This document shows, piece by piece, positions 32,438-45,500 of a stretch of DNA of 64,000 bases. The translations under genes were made by a program, and so were the position numbers. Origin of the DNA: Plantago major (taxonomy: Eukaryota > Streptophyta > Magnoliopsida > Lamiales > Plantaginaceae); contig CM048844.1 of assembly GCA_026545765.1 (NCBI GenBank), positions 69,049,035 to 69,113,034 on the forward strand, given 5' to 3'. The notes beneath the pieces were generated by a model. That model worked only from the letters and a program-made list of their open reading frames with translations. It searched no databases and was not told where the DNA came from. Numbering within the stretch: position 1 is the first letter of the stretch; the number at the start of each line of letters is the position of its first letter.

Positions 32438-35400
32438 TCATGGAAGTTCTGGCACGAAAGCTCCATGGAATCCATAAGGAACTCTGCTTGGAATCGTAAT
32501 CGTGGTAATTGGCTTGCTCGTAAAATTCTTCGCATCAACTATATACACCTACAAGTAGTGAACAATCAGTGCATAAGCATCTACATACATGTAAAACGGA
32601 ACTGATAACTGTCAGTTAGCGCGAAAAGAACTCACTTGAGAGGTATTACTGTCTTCATTATGTGTGTATGTAATGATCCAGCCGTCGTCCTCCACGTGAC
32701 CTCCCTGTTTAGGCAGAAAGGCTGCTCCTGAGCAAAATGTGTTCTCTGGAAACCTATGATATTCGGTTTTTATCAGATCCTTATTCTGTTTCCCACCCTG
32801 ATGATTCATGAACAACAAACTGTAAGAGAAATTTGAAGAAACTAGTTCATTACATTGGTACGAATGTAACATATAAGAAAATGTGAAAAGAACGCACGGG
32901 AGAAGATTTAAATTTCCCCTCTTTGAAATGCAGCTTTGCTAGACCTCCGTACTTTGCCATACCTGTGAAAAAAACTTACAAGTCTCTATAAATTCATCCA
33001 TTCATAACACTAATATCAAACAGATGTATATTAACAGTACCTGATATGGAGCTTGCCTTTAAGTCCACTGTCTGAGTGTATGCAAAATTGTTTTCTTTAC
33101 CAATGTACTTGTCATTAATCATGGGAAAATCCATAGAGTATTCAGTTCCTGTGAGATTCCTTTCCTTCACCTCTCCAGTTTGCATATTTAGTCTCCATTC
33201 GTAAGCACGAGTGAAAAACGACGTGTCTTGCGATGATGTCTCATCAACTGACTTGAAGCCATTGGAAAACCACTCGAACTTGTTGAATCCGAAATCAGGC
33301 CCTGGTATGATTGAATCGCGAGCTCTACATCCCAACACAATTACTTCATCATCATGCTCGTAACAATTGATAATGTGAAATGCACAGCTTGGTTCCACCC
33401 CAAACCATTTTACGGAATCTGAATCTCCATAACGAGGCATTACTCCAATCCTAGCATATCCTTCTTTATTGTGCTTTACCAACCTGAACATCACCAACAA
33501 GTTGGATCAGCTTAATTTCAAAATGATTCTCATGTTGTTTTGTGATATATAAAAATTCAGAACACTCACGGTCCTCCACTTATGAGACGTTTTATGTCTA
33601 CTGTCACAGGAAAATCAAGGACCACGTTCGACCTGAAAGAATTGACAGAAATTGAACAAATCACGATACACTGCTGAAAAGTAAAGACAGCCAAGTAAAA
33701 ATAGACTACCTGTCTGTAATTCCAATTTCATGGCAAAGAGTACATCGGCTTAATTTGAGGTCGACTTTATGAAGCAATTTCTCTCCATCAGCTGCAAGAG
33801 AAACCTACATTTTTTCAGTTATTCAACTGAAACTCTACTATATTATAGAAACATACAACTGTTGTACCAGATATTACTCCAAGCTCGAAATAAGGCTTTT
33901 GTGGATAAATCCCCATAATGACAAGCTCTCCAGTTTCTGGATCTTTCTGTATGACTAAACATACTGAACACCAACAGACTGAATCAAATCGATAAAACAA
34001 AATTTAGTTTCATATGGTTTACCTTGGGATGGCTAGTAAACGGCCTCTTCCAAGCTCCATTAATATCCCAATTCTTCCTAGTTTCTAGTGTACGAATGTC
34101 GATCTCCTGAGGTAGATAGTTCTCGGAAATTGAATAGAGCCTTCCAGAGTGCTCAAAAACATTTGTATTACTCAGAAACTTATTCTCGAACCCAAATCTC
34201 AACTGCCAAGACATAATCATCACGAGAATTTAATCTATGCTGTCAAATGATCAAGATGTTGCGATTCTATGCATATGATTAAGTTACCCCATTTAGTAGA
34301 TATGCTGACAAGACAGCAGCAGAGTGTCCTTCTACTGCTGGAAGAAAGGCGGGTTTCTCCCGTTCCTTTTCAAGTTTATATGTATCAGTTTCGACATATT
34401 TGTTAGTGTAGGAAATTATCCATCTTCCGTTGCTATCTTTGATGAAGTATAATGCATGAAGCATGCCTTCTCCTTCTATCCATGTGTGGCCTGATGTTCC
34501 AAACACAGATTTTGTAGATTTTAAACCTCCAAACAAGGGGTTCGATCCTGCATCAGTTACAGCGTCATATATTCCTCCATATATCCCACTAATTGTTAGT
34601 TTAAATACACATGATGTAAGATTGGGAGCAAATAGGAACGTTACCGACCTACTTAAGTTATAACACAATCTATGCATAATTTAGCAGAGAATATGGAATA
34701 TATTGGACATAGAATTTGTAGTAAAGATTGTCATTTTGCTGTAGTTATATACAGTTGTCCCTTCTTCGGATTATCAACTTAGCTATCAAATCGAGAGGTG
34801 AATGCTACGTCTCAACTTAGTACAAAAGGTTCAGACAGAAGTGGAATAGTATCAAGAAAAACTACATCACTATAAACAAGAAATATAGACAGAAATCTCA
34901 ACAGAACATACTTGTCATGTACAAAGAGAACAGATGATGAACCAAAAAAGCCAGCTGACTAATTCCTTTTACAGGTTTTTAGTCCAACATAAAGTGAATT
35001 AAACAAAAATAGATAAATACCATTTCTAATGTAAACACCCTCTGGAAAATTGTCTGGTATCGCTCCATCAACAAGCCCGGTCACCAGAATAGTCTTTCCC
35101 AACTCTTGTACCGGAGCAAAATTACTCTGCACCAGTTAAGAAACAAGAACATATATGATCAAATAACATGGTTATATCACGTCTCTTAACAAGCTCATTA
35201 TTTAGATGAGATGAAAATCTTTCTTCACAAACAGAACATCCAATTGCATGGCAGGATATATTCAGTTACCTGAGATGGGAGCAACGGTTGATCAATGAAC
35301 TCAAACGCTAAATCAACAAAAGCGTCCAACAATTTCACGGATGCTTCCTTGATAATCTTTGGCACCCTTTGAAGAACATTAGTCTGTTGTAACTCTTTCG

Positions 35401-35644
35401 AGAATGGCTGTTACATATTAAGAACGAGAATGTGAATGCAGATTACACAATACTGGAATTCGCGTTCCATAAAAGCAGAAGAGAGAGAGTAAAGTATGCA
35501 CTGCACCTTTAAACGGAAAGTTGGCAAGACCGAAGCTCTAGTTTGATGTTGCAACTTAGCAGAATGTGAAGATCTGTTTGAGGAGCAACTTACCTGAATG
35601 GCATAGCTAAGACCAGCCATCAATACCAAGACAATGTTTTTCAC
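32438..35644 (-). CDS. Carotenoid cleavage dioxygenase, CCD1-like, 12 exons, apparently intact
   Basis: Exons: 35644-35594, 35407-35270, 35126-35021, 34547-34288, 34202-34023, 33946-33857, 33804-33710, 33632-33570, 33483-33041, 32962-32898, 32797-32636, 32548-32438. All introns have GT..AG borders and every phase joins, giving 587 codons without a stop. CCDs are non-haem iron(II) enzymes that cleave carotenoid double bonds with O2. The four iron-binding histidine regions are present: FTSHPK, LCHEIGIT, FHIINCYE and the C-terminal GFHGAF. Other landmarks are PEGVYIRNG, WIEGEGMLH, NVFEHSGRLYSISENYLP and MDFPMIN. The many exons and C-terminus resemble CCD1-type 9,10(9',10')-dioxygenases rather than few-exon CCD4. 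The first exon (MKNIVLVLMAGLSYAIQ) is short and hydrophobic with no clear plastid transit peptide; the start is the only plausible ATG but least certain. Substrate cannot be told from sequence. Confidence 0.9.
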
Positions 35645-36160
35645 AGAAACAGGAAGTTAGTTTGACGCACGTAGCAGATACCGGTGGGAAAGTAAAAAAA
35701 AAACAGTTTGGTTCTGTGAATGATGAATAATTTTTTTTCCATGGACTATAAATGAGATGAGACTGGTGAAAGTGGAGATGATTAATTGGTTGGAATAGGA
35801 TCTTTTTTAACAAGTGAGTTTGTCTTTTGCATGGTTTTAGGAGTATCTTTTACTTGAGGAATAGCATCTTTTTTATAAGTGAATTTGTCTTGCATGCTTT
35901 GGGCATCTTTTTCCCTAAAATGGCATTTTGTTGGACAAGTGAATTATACAATTAATATATTTCTGGACGTACTTTTTTTTTTTTTTTTTGGTAATTAAAA
36001 GCTAGCTAGTAAATTAGTTTACATCGGAGGCCAAAATTGGCAAAATAGTAACAGGTGTTAGCTCCCAAAAAGCGTCTTCACCCATTCCTTATTCCATCGA
36101 CTTAGCAATTGACGCACTATTTAATTATTCACTCAAACGAACCTTGAAAATTTTCTAAAT
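35645..36160 (-). promoter_or_regulatory. Upstream region of the CCD gene
   Basis: About 520 bases separate the CCD start codon from the SIRE-A LTR. A possible TATA (minus strand CATTTATAGTCC at about 35746-35757) lies about 105 bases upstream of the ATG. Two or three short diverged copies of an AAGTGAATTTGTCTTGCATG-like sequence occur at about 35810-35945. Any promoter elements further upstream are replaced by SIRE-A. Confidence 0.45.
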
Positions 36161-36165
36161 GCCAC

Positions 36166-37100
36166 TGTTAGAACTGTAGAACCGGGATTGGTACTCTGGA
36201 CAAGTTTCAGACGATGTTGACTATGGTGTTGAGTCAACAGCATCTTCAACAGTGATTGACAGCAGTAAACTGATATGACCAAAATGCAGCGAAAAATAAA
36301 AACTGACAACCACAATTACTTTCTAGCCGTCATATAAAGATACCGACCGTGCCTTAGGCTAAATTTCCACTATCAAGAAAAGTAGAATTACAAAACTAGG
36401 TTTAATCAATTCACAAACGAATGATTAAACTGCAAAGACTAGACCTAGAACGGACAATCAAAAACCTATTCTAGTTCGAAGACACTAAAGTAAATCTCAA
36501 TCCTTTGAGACTACTCACAAGTGAATTTGACAACAATGCCTAGTAAACACAAGAAGAACTATCTCTCAATATGTAGTCAATTGATACTCTCGAGACGATT
36601 AGTTTTCTTACAAGCAATCTTCTTGTATATATAGGAGCAGCCAAGTCGAAGAGAAGAAGGAATGCAGCAGTTCGAACGGAAGAAGGAAAACGCAAATTTT
36701 CTTTCCTTCTTGCAAGTCGAACAGAACAAGGAGAACGCATGTCCTGTTTGTTCTTTTCCGTTTTCTGTTTCAAAGGAAATCTTCCTTATTTTATCTCTTC
36801 AAGATCTTTATTTCCTTCTTGCTTCCAATGTGCCCATGACTTCACAAACTCTTTCTTTAACAAGCTGCCAACGCCTATATTCTTTCCAGATTGCATCTGG
36901 ATCCTTTCCAGCTCTTCCAGATTATGTTTGGATTCTTCCTTGAGGCCCAAGTTAAGCAATCTTGATCCATTTATCAATATTGAGACCCAACTTGATATTT
37001 CCTACAAAGCATTCATAGAAAAACAACTACAAATGTCGAACCGATTAAATTATGAAGAAAGGCCGAATTAATAAAATAAGTACAATAAATCGCACTTTCA
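36166..37100 (-). repeat. 3' LTR of SIRE-A
   Basis: On the minus strand it starts TGAAAGTGCG right after the purine tract and ends CTAACA at 36166. The adjacent GCCAC (36161-36165) would be the target duplication; its partner is outside the window. No second LTR copy was available for comparison, so the inner end rests on the PPT and the outer end on the CTAACA terminus. Confidence 0.65.
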
Positions 37101-37115
37101 ATCTCCCCCTTAATT
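37101..37115 (-). other. SIRE-A polypurine tract
   Basis: Minus strand AATTAAGGGGGAGAT, directly before TGAAAGTGCG. The form GGGGGAGAT followed by the LTR start is common in SIRE-like elements. Confidence 0.75.
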
Positions 37116-37287
37116 CTTGCCTTCACAAAACAAACCTGAAAGTAGTTGTTAGACAAAACAGAATATGCAAGAAGTACCAAGACAAGAACTACTCCCCCTT
37201 ACTAGATAAACTCCCCCTTAATCAGTACTTAGCCAAAATATATCCTACCACAGAGTATCAAAAGTAAGCATAAGAAATTCTCCTAGT

Positions 37288-38914
37288 CTATTCTCCCCCT
37301 TTTTGTGAGGAAATGAAAGAGACTAAGGTGCTACGAAACTCCAAATTCTTGACAATTTGGGCTTGGAGAGATGCAATCTGCTCATCCAGAGATTTGATCT
37401 GTGCTAGGATGATCCTATCATGATCAGTAAGAGTACCTGCAGACAAAGAAGCAATGCTGGGAAGTGATGTTGACTCAACATGGTGGTCAACATTGACGGA
37501 ATTTATAGCAGCAGCAGTAGAGGAGCCAGGCTTAGAAGGATCAGTAGGATGAAACATGTCATCTGCAGTGGCCTCTGGATCAACCCAAGGCAAGTCACAG
37601 ATTCTATGAGTGGTTTCAAGAAGCTGCATATTCACTCCAACCTTCTTAAACTCAGACTTGAGAATTTCCATCTCATATGGTTCAAACCCTTGCAGCTTCA
37701 ACACTCCAAAAATGGTAGAAGGCAGAATCAAGTTACCACAGTCACCCTTATTTCTGAATTTCTCAAGATGTTGAACCATTCATTCCCCAAGATTGACATC
37801 CAAGTTCATCTTGATTCTATACATTAGAATCCCAGCTTCTTCACTCAACATATTGCAGTTGGAAGAGGGAAACCAGTTATAAAGACTGAGTCGAAATAAT
37901 GCAGAAATCAAGGAGGAGCAGGTTTTAGCACGGAAGCCACTCTTCGGCCACTTTTTCACTTTGTTCAGTGTCAGTTTGCTAGCAATGTCATCCATAGACA
38001 CAGTCAGTGGTGTTTCCACCAAGTTAGGATCCCTATGCAATAACTTATTCACAAGCCTTGCTTCTATGGAAAAGACTTTTCCACGAACATACACTTTATG
38101 AAATTTAGGAGATGCAGCTTCACCAAAATTCTTTGACATATTACTATAAAAATTCTCTCACAACAGCTGGCACATATGGTTCCAAATGAGTAACAGAGTA
38201 AAGCAAATTGCTTTTTCGCAAAAAGGTAATCAGATTCTTTTCTGCAAACACACTCTCTTCAATAAGACGTTCCTCATCCAAAGGATGCAGACACACATCA
38301 TCAAACCTCTCAAAATCAGACAGACGAACGAAATTCAAATTGTAAGCAAATCCCTCATAATGAGAGAAAGTTTGTACCTCATCATCGTCCTGAGAGATAT
38401 CCAGAGTAGCAGAGACAGATTCAGACCCCTCTGCCTCGAAAGCCTATGTATCATCCGAATCACTTACAACATTTTCTTGAGGAAAGGAGTTAACTTGAGA
38501 GTTGTTCAAGTGTGACCCAGAACCAGAAGATTGGTCGATATCCATCTCACAATCAGCTTGACCCATTTCTTCAGTAGAGGTTGAATTATCACCAATGTCT
38601 TCAGCATGAGACTGTGACCGAAGGGGCGAAGATGGCATAGAAGCGGCAGTCCTGCGAACAGTCTCAGTCGACCCACCAGTACTGTGTGGGAGTTCATCAT
38701 TCTAGTGAAAAGACCCAAAAGTAATTCTTCTCGGAGATGGTGCTTTGAGGAAGGTGTCGCCAGCCGATTGAAAGGAGGCAGCCGAACTGGTATCTTAAGA
38801 GACGGCAATGGGGGACGGTGGTGGATTCGATTCAGAGGAGTCATAAGAATTGGGGATAACAAAGCTCGCTGGTTCGACTCTCATGGGTTCAGGGTAAACC
38901 TTGTTGGGCGCCAT
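37288..38914 (-). pseudogene. SIRE-A extra ORF (plant transposon protein domain), inactivated
   Basis: ATG at 38914 (MAPNKVYPEPM). The N-terminal half is Ser/acid-rich. The central part has YVRGKVFSIEARLVNKLLHR, characteristic of the 'putative plant transposon protein' domain, and the C-terminus (SLDEQIASLQAQIVKNLEF) is coiled-coil-like. These ORFs are often called envelope-like, but no signal peptide or membrane segment is seen. Damage: TAA at about 38795, TAG at 38702-38704 and 38444-38446, an extra T near 38143 causing a frameshift, and TGA at about 37780. Its function in the element is not established. Confidence 0.7.
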
Positions 38915-40266
38915 TGATGAAGAAAGTCGAGCAGTGAGGTGTGGAGAAGAAGAAGAGAGATGGGCGGGAGTTTGAAGAAAGAGGGTTAGGGTAAAAAGAG
39001 GGAGGAAGATAAAAAGATGAAAGTAATAAAACTGGAGTTTTTTTTTTTTTTTGAAAGTGGGGTAGAGTAGTTGGGTAAAGGCACAACTTCCAATCACAAG
39101 TGGTGAAGAGTGTTTCTTGGGTTTAGCTATAAAAGATCCTGCGAATATATATCAAAGGAACATAAATTGTACACAACTGTTAATAAAGGATTAAGTTTGC
39201 AAGTAAAACAGTTATCCGTTGAGTCAAAGAAATCAGATAAAATTAGACAAACCATAGGGAGGTTGACTAAAGATCCTAACTCCAATATGGTGACTTTTCA
39301 AGCAGGAACAAATGCAAGACCAAGGATCTACAAGACACAACTACTCCCCCTCAAACCCAAAAACAAGTAAAACAGGAAAGAAAAAAAAATACATCACTAC
39401 AAAGAATAAGGCATATAAAGTCTCTGTTGAACTGAATGTTGCCTCATCATTGAGGGTAACATCGAAAAATCAGACCACTCTTATTGTAAGCTGTCCAGGA
39501 AACCAAGTAAGAAGAGTGCAGATCAGGTTAACACCACTTAATGCTGAAGGTAAAATAGAAAGAGAGGGAAGTACCAAAGAGACACACTCGACATCACCTC
39601 AAATTTTAAAGAAGGTAAACACACGTCTAATGGCATAAAAGACACTCATTGGCCACATTGGGCAAATTGGTACTCAATTTTGCAAGTGATCCAGCAGCAT
39701 TACGAAGATCAGCACTTTTGTGCGTGTCAATTGAAAGTACAGGCCATCAACCCTCACGGACATATGACACCATTGGCCACGCCGGTATGTGGGTAGTATT
39801 TGGTCCTGCCCAACATGACCCTCGATGGAAACACTTCGAGCCCTTTTTCTCTGATTTCATTTAAATGTTGGAACAAAAGCAAGAGGTAACATCAAGTGCG
39901 AAGCAAGGTACGAGTAGCAAAAGTGACCAAAATCAGCACAAGTGGGTTTTATATGAAAACAAACACACTCCTAACTAGAGACCTTTAAACCTTAGTTTCA
40001 AGCAGTCTTTCAAAAGCAATGAACCCCTTTTTATAGCTAGACAACAATAACAACTAGAGACAGGCACAGAAGCACAGAAACCTAAAACAAAAGGCAACCG
40101 AAACTACATCACTTTTCTGACTGCCAGTGTTGATTGTGATGTTGAGTCAACACTGAGTGCAACATCGAAGATCACAGAGAGCACAGACCAAGAGATCTTC
40201 TAAGACTGAAGAATCTCTCACTATCTAAAGGCTTGGTAAAGATATCTGCAAGTTGATTAGTTGTAT
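38915..40266 (-). other. SIRE-A spacer between pol and extra ORF, with RNase H C-terminus at its end
   Basis: The first bases next to the CACTA insertion (40266 to about 40200, minus) encode NQLADIFTKPLDSERFF, the usual RNase H C-terminus of copia pol. The remaining 1.2 kb has no convincing ORF. It includes copies of the TGTTGAGTCAACA-type motif (39424, 40125) and an A-run of 13 at about 39038-39050 on the minus strand. Confidence 0.7.
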
Positions 40267-40289
40267 CACTACAAGAAAATCATTAAAAA

Positions 40290-40562
40290 ATGACGTTAAC
40301 GACGGATCGCTAACCCGTTTGGCGACGGATAATACTTATCCGTCGCTTATTAGCGACGGATAACTTATACGTCGCTAAATTGGGCGACGGATAATTATTA
40401 TCCGTCGCCCAAGTTTGACTTTTAAAAAAAAAATGAAATTATTAACGACGGATAATTTTATCCGTCGTTAATATTTTTAATTTAAAAAAAAACAAAAGGA
40501 TTATCCGTCGCCCCAAATAGCGACGGATCGGCCCTTCTGGGTTGACGGATACGTGTCCGTCG
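40290..40562. repeat. CACTA left subterminal repeats
   Basis: Around ten copies of GCGACGGATAA or its reverse complement TTATCCGTCGC occur in both orientations. Such subterminal arrays are the binding sites of the TNPA-type protein in En/Spm elements. Confidence 0.9.
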
Positions 40563-40569
40563 ACCCAGA

Positions 40570-40772
40570 GGGGTTTTATCGGGACAGACAGCAAGCAGAA
40601 TCATTCACGTTCTTCATTCTTCTTCGGTTCTTCCTCATTCTCTTCTTCTCCTCTCTCCGATTTCCGGTGAATTCTTCGTTATTCCGGCCAATCTTGGTGC
40701 CTAATCGAAGCTCGTGTGACAAGGAGTTTGATTCTTCGATCAATTTCATATTTCTACCGATTAATCAAGGTA
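40570..40772 (+). other. Probable 5' leader exon of the CACTA transposase gene
   Basis: A TC-rich stretch inside the left end (TTCTTCATTCTTCTTCGG) looks like a plant 5' UTR and ends in AATCAAG/GTATTTT, a good donor site. The LINE is inserted about 100 bases further on, in the presumed intron. The 89-codon frame starting at 40553 is not credible as protein. Confidence 0.45.
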
Positions 40773-40833
40773 TTTTGGCTAAAACCCTAGTTTTTAAAAA
40801 TTTGGGGATTTTTTTATTTTGATTAATTTGAGC

Positions 40834-40835
<2 letters not shown>

Positions 40836-40894
<59 letters not shown>
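40836..40894. repeat. (AT)n tract at the LINE 3' end
   Basis: A run of AT dinucleotides adjoins the LINE 3' terminus and probably grew from its A/T tail. Confidence 0.9.
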
Positions 40895-40898
<4 letters not shown>

Positions 40899-42518
40899 TT
40901 AATAAAAAGAGCTACGCTCTCGGTAGTATTATATCATCCTCATGGCGGTTTGTGGGAACCCGCAAATACCAAGTACCTTTTACAGGTTACATCCCAACTA
41001 GAAGCCCAATGCCATAGACTTAACCTATGCCTAACGAGATTTACAAAAATACTATAGCTAACCATAATATACAAAATTATAAGCAACCTACTGGGCCAAA
41101 AAGGGCCACCTATATGTGCCAACGCCCGAGCCATGCTAAGACATTGTCGAGTACTTGCTGTACCAGTGTCCGTGCCATGCTGTGTCTTTATCCGTGCCAT
41201 TGTTGTGCCAATGATGTGCCATTGACCTTCCTTCTTTATGCCATTGATTGTGCCATTGTCCTTCCATCTTCTGTGCCATTGCTGCGCCAAAGTCAGGTCC
41301 TTGCTGTGCCATTGTTCTGCATAATATTACATTGCCTATGTGCGGTACCAATATAATGTAGTGATCTGTGCCTGATAATGCCATAAAAAAGTAACCATTG
41401 TTGTACCATCCTGGGTATCTATGTGCCATTATAGTGCCAAAGCTGTGCCATTCATGATGCCAGTGTGCCATAGGGTAAAACCCATTGCTGTGCCTTTCTG
41501 TGTGCGAATACACAAATAAAACTTTTCCTAGTCTGAACAAGGGTTGATACAAAAACCAGAAAACATAGCAATTCAAGATAAACCAATCTAACTCAAGGGA
41601 AAGAAAATACCATCTGCTCTTCTCAAACCAAACTAAACACAACCACCTATTAGCTAAGAAGAGAAAAAAGCCTAGAACTCTACTAAAATATGTCTGTAAA
41701 AACCAGACAGAAAGATAGTAAAGAGCTAGCCAACTTCTAAACCCTACAGTCCAGGGTGTGAACAAACCAAAAAGACCCCAAATAAGCCCTCGTAACCAAG
41801 AGAGCACAGGAAGAAAAAAAGAGGAGAACCAGTCCTTCCAAACTGATTCCCTTCTCCAGAACAAGAGACTTCCCCTGCAAACCAACTTGCTAGCCATCCA
41901 ACAAAAAACAACAGGTTCCACCACAGTCAAAGGCCAAACAAACAAACTCCTAGCTCCTTCCCAGTGCTGAGTTATATTATTTTTTTGCTCAGCAGGTTTC
42001 TTTTTTCTGTTTTTGAAACCAAACCTAACATTTTTTACCCCTAAACAGATGTCCTTCATGGATCTTTTCAAAGCTGGGAAGGTTCTAAAGATCCTGTTCT
42101 GTTTACAGATCAAATGCCTCTTTTTCCTAAATAATGGCTTTTTTAGAAAAGTAAATAAAGGGGATTCTACCAAGAAGATACCAAAACACAGGAGACAAAA
42201 TAACCAAAAAACTCCCACAGTATAAACTGCTGCAAGACCTTATCAAAGAGAGAACTTCATAATAAGGCAGGACTGCACAGAAAACACCAATTAGGCTCAT
42301 GGAAGAGTAGCTACACCTGCACCTGCAAGAAAAAGAGCTAAAACTGGGGTTAGACCAGAGCTTTTGCTTCTCCTTGTAAAACTTTCTCCACAACCTACTC
42401 CATAACTCAGAAACCTCTCCATACTCCAATCTCCCAGACCTGTCCCCAACCTTATACTCACCTAACCTATTACAAACCCAATACCACTTCAACATGCTGC
42501 TTATCCAAAAAACCAACT
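40895..42518 (-). other. LINE 3' untranslated region with ATGGCAC-type repeats
   Basis: Between about 41130 and 41500 the minus strand repeats ATGGCACA and AATGGCAC at short intervals. A 360-codon frame (42218-41136, minus) runs through it, but its Trp/Phe-rich composition and His/Trp repeats look like a by-product of base composition and the repeat. Confidence 0.7.
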
Positions 42519-45500
42519 TCATCCTTTACACTTCCTCAAGTAGGTTAATCCATTCTTATCATTGTAAGCCAACTGTCTAGCTTTGATAGGCAGTTCTCCC
42601 AGATTATAGAACTTTGAATCCCTATCCTTAAGAGCTGAGGCTGCCAAGAAGTCTGCCACTTGATTAGACTCCCTAAAAACATGCTTAAACTTGACATGTC
42701 TATCTTTACATAAATGCACTATTTTTAGTAGAATAGTTACCAATTTCCAATGCCAAAGCTGATAAGGCTTGAAAATCAGTTGAACAGCTAACTTCGAATC
42801 TGTTTCTACTATGACATTCTGCAACCCCATCTCTAAGCTTGATTTTAACCCTTGCCATATGCTTACTAACTCTGCATATATGATAGAAGCTTTGCCAATG
42901 AACATCTTAAAGCCCTTGAGAATAACACCCTCAGCATCTCTGATTACTCCTCCTATAGCTGCCAACTGATTTGCATGGCAATAAGCTCCATCAGAGTTTA
43001 CTTTCACCCAGTTAACAGGAGGTCTGTGCCATCTCACTACTACTAACTTCACAGCTCTGGCAGGAGGCAATACTAGAGACCAACTAGCAGCTATAGATAG
43101 GTCTCCTTTCCAAAAATTTCTACTGAAAGCTTTAGCAGTGTGAGAGAAAATCACAAAGTGCATCACTTTAGATATGATAGAATAAGAAGAGATTTTCTTG
43201 CCCTTGTACTTAGCTTCATTCCTGGCTAACCAAGCAAACCAGCCAATAAGAATAGGAATCATTATTCTCACATGATCCTTTCCCATAGCAATGGAAGAGT
43301 TAATCCAGCTTCTAAACCTACAGAACACTGTTTGTTGATTAATCAATTGAACTTGGAATAGTTTAGCAAACCAGTCCCACACCTTCTTCACTTCTTCATT
43401 TTCCATAAGTACATGATTAATAGATTCTTTCTCTCTGCAACAATGACACTTAGAAGCCAGTTCTATACCTTTCAGTTGTAACACCTCTTCTACAGGGAGC
43501 CACTTATGCAACACCTTCCACCAAAAAATAGCTATAGTGGGAGGAAGTCTAGAACCCCAACATTTAGCTAGAATAGAGTTAGAAGGAGCTCTTTTTCTAA
43601 CTAAATTCCAGGCAAATTTTGTAGTAAATTCTCCATTGGTAGACAACTTCCACACAGGTTTAGCTCTGTAGTCTAAACTGAAAGGTATTAAAAACAACTT
43701 TACTGCCACTGGAATAGGCAGATTTGCAGATAATTTTGCCCAGTCCCACCTGTCCTCCTCTCCAAAGTCTTGAACTAACTCCATGTCCTGACAAGAGTTT
43801 ACTGCTAACTCTCTTAGCTGCCCTTCTGCAGACCATTCATCCCACCAGAAATGACAAAAACCATCTCCTATTTGCCAATAGCAATGCTTTTGATCCTCTT
43901 CTTTCACTTTTAGCATCCTGTTCCATACTAAAGAATCTGTGTTCTTTACTATAACATTGCGTGGAAAACTGTTTTTGCAGTATTTCTCTCTCAAGCACTG
44001 AGCCCATAGTGAGTTCTGCTCCCTGAATCTGAACCATAGTTTATAAGTGAAATCATGGCAAATGTCAGATAATACTCTCACTCCCAATCCACCTTCTTCC
44101 ACTGGAACACACAGTGGATTCCATTTTGACCAATGTAATTTCTTACTAGTAGAAGTGGTACCCCAAAAGAACTTGGAGATGAAGGAATCAATCAGCTTCA
44201 GAACTGATGCAGGAGGTGAGCAAACTTGCAAGATATATACAGGCATTGAGGATAAAACAATCTTGATAAGATTCCATCTTCCTCCCTGAGACAAGAACTC
44301 CATGTTCCACCCTGTAAGCTTGTCTCTAACTCTTCCTATTAAAGGACCATACAAAATAGCCTTCTTTCTGCCTTTAGAGATTGGTGCCCCAAGATAATAG
44401 AAAGGTAACTCATTTACCTCAAACCCTGTGAGGTTCCCAATCATGGTGGAGTTTGCATTCTTTCCTACATAAATACTGCTCTTTCTCATATTAATCAGTT
44501 GACCTGTGGCCTTTTCATAGTGTTTCAGAAATGCCATAATTTGCAATAATCCCACCTTGTTACCTTTTGAGAAGAGGATTAGATCATCTGCATAAGCCAG
44601 ATGACTGACAGCTAAGCCTTTCTTTGTGTCAAAAAATAGGGCAGGTGATTGAGCAAACATAGAATTGAGTCCTCTCGACAGATATTCTCCAGCAATAATG
44701 AAGAGGGCAGGAGATAGGGGGTCTCCCTGCCTTAATCCATGCTCTGACTTGATGAAACCCTTCATTTCCTCATTAATAATGATGCCAAAATGGCAATTAT
44801 TGACTGTTCTCATCACCAAGCTAATCCATTGCTGAGAAAATCCACAAGTTGATAGCACTTTACACAGAAATTGCCAGTTGAGCCTGTCATATGCCTTCTG
44901 CATATCAATTTTCATTACTAGATTAGACCCTCTTGTCTTAACATCCAGAGAATGAATCAATTCTTGAGTCAACAAGATATTGTCTGAAATTAATCTACCT
45001 TTCAAGAAGCCACTTTGGTTGTCAGATATGATACCAGTTAAAGTAGTAGATAACCTTTCATTTAACAACTTGGACACAATTTTATGAGAGCAATTGCAGA
45101 GGCTAATTGGCCTAAAATCAGACCAAAGAGAAGGGTTCTTGATTTTAGGTATCAGGGCTATAGAAGTAGCAGAAAACCCTAAGGGAAGCTCTGCCCCTTG
45201 AAAAAAGTCTTGAATTGCTTCCAGTAGATCATCCTTGATTATCTCCCAGCAAGATGTGTAGAAAATAGCTGGGAATCCATCAGGCCCTGCTGAGGCTTCT
45301 TGATTTAAACTGAAGACTGCATTCTTGATTTCCTGTAAGTTGGGCATATCACATAATGATGTGTTAATTTACTCATTTACAAACTGAGGTATGATGCTCA
45401 AATCAGGTTCTTCTGACAATGTTATGTTGTCTGCTAGCACCCTTTCAAAATACTCCACTGCAGAGTCATGTAACTCCCCAGGCTCAGTGATGAGATTGCC

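Noticed and set aside
40553..40822. 89-codon ORF at the CACTA left end
   Set aside because: It starts inside subterminal repeats and runs through a TC-rich leader and across a likely donor site, so it is better read as 5' UTR.
41136..42218. 360-codon minus-strand ORF in the LINE 3' region
   Set aside because: Trp/Phe/Leu-rich with no domain, partly made from the ATGGCAC repeat, and located after the ORF2 stop in the 3' UTR.
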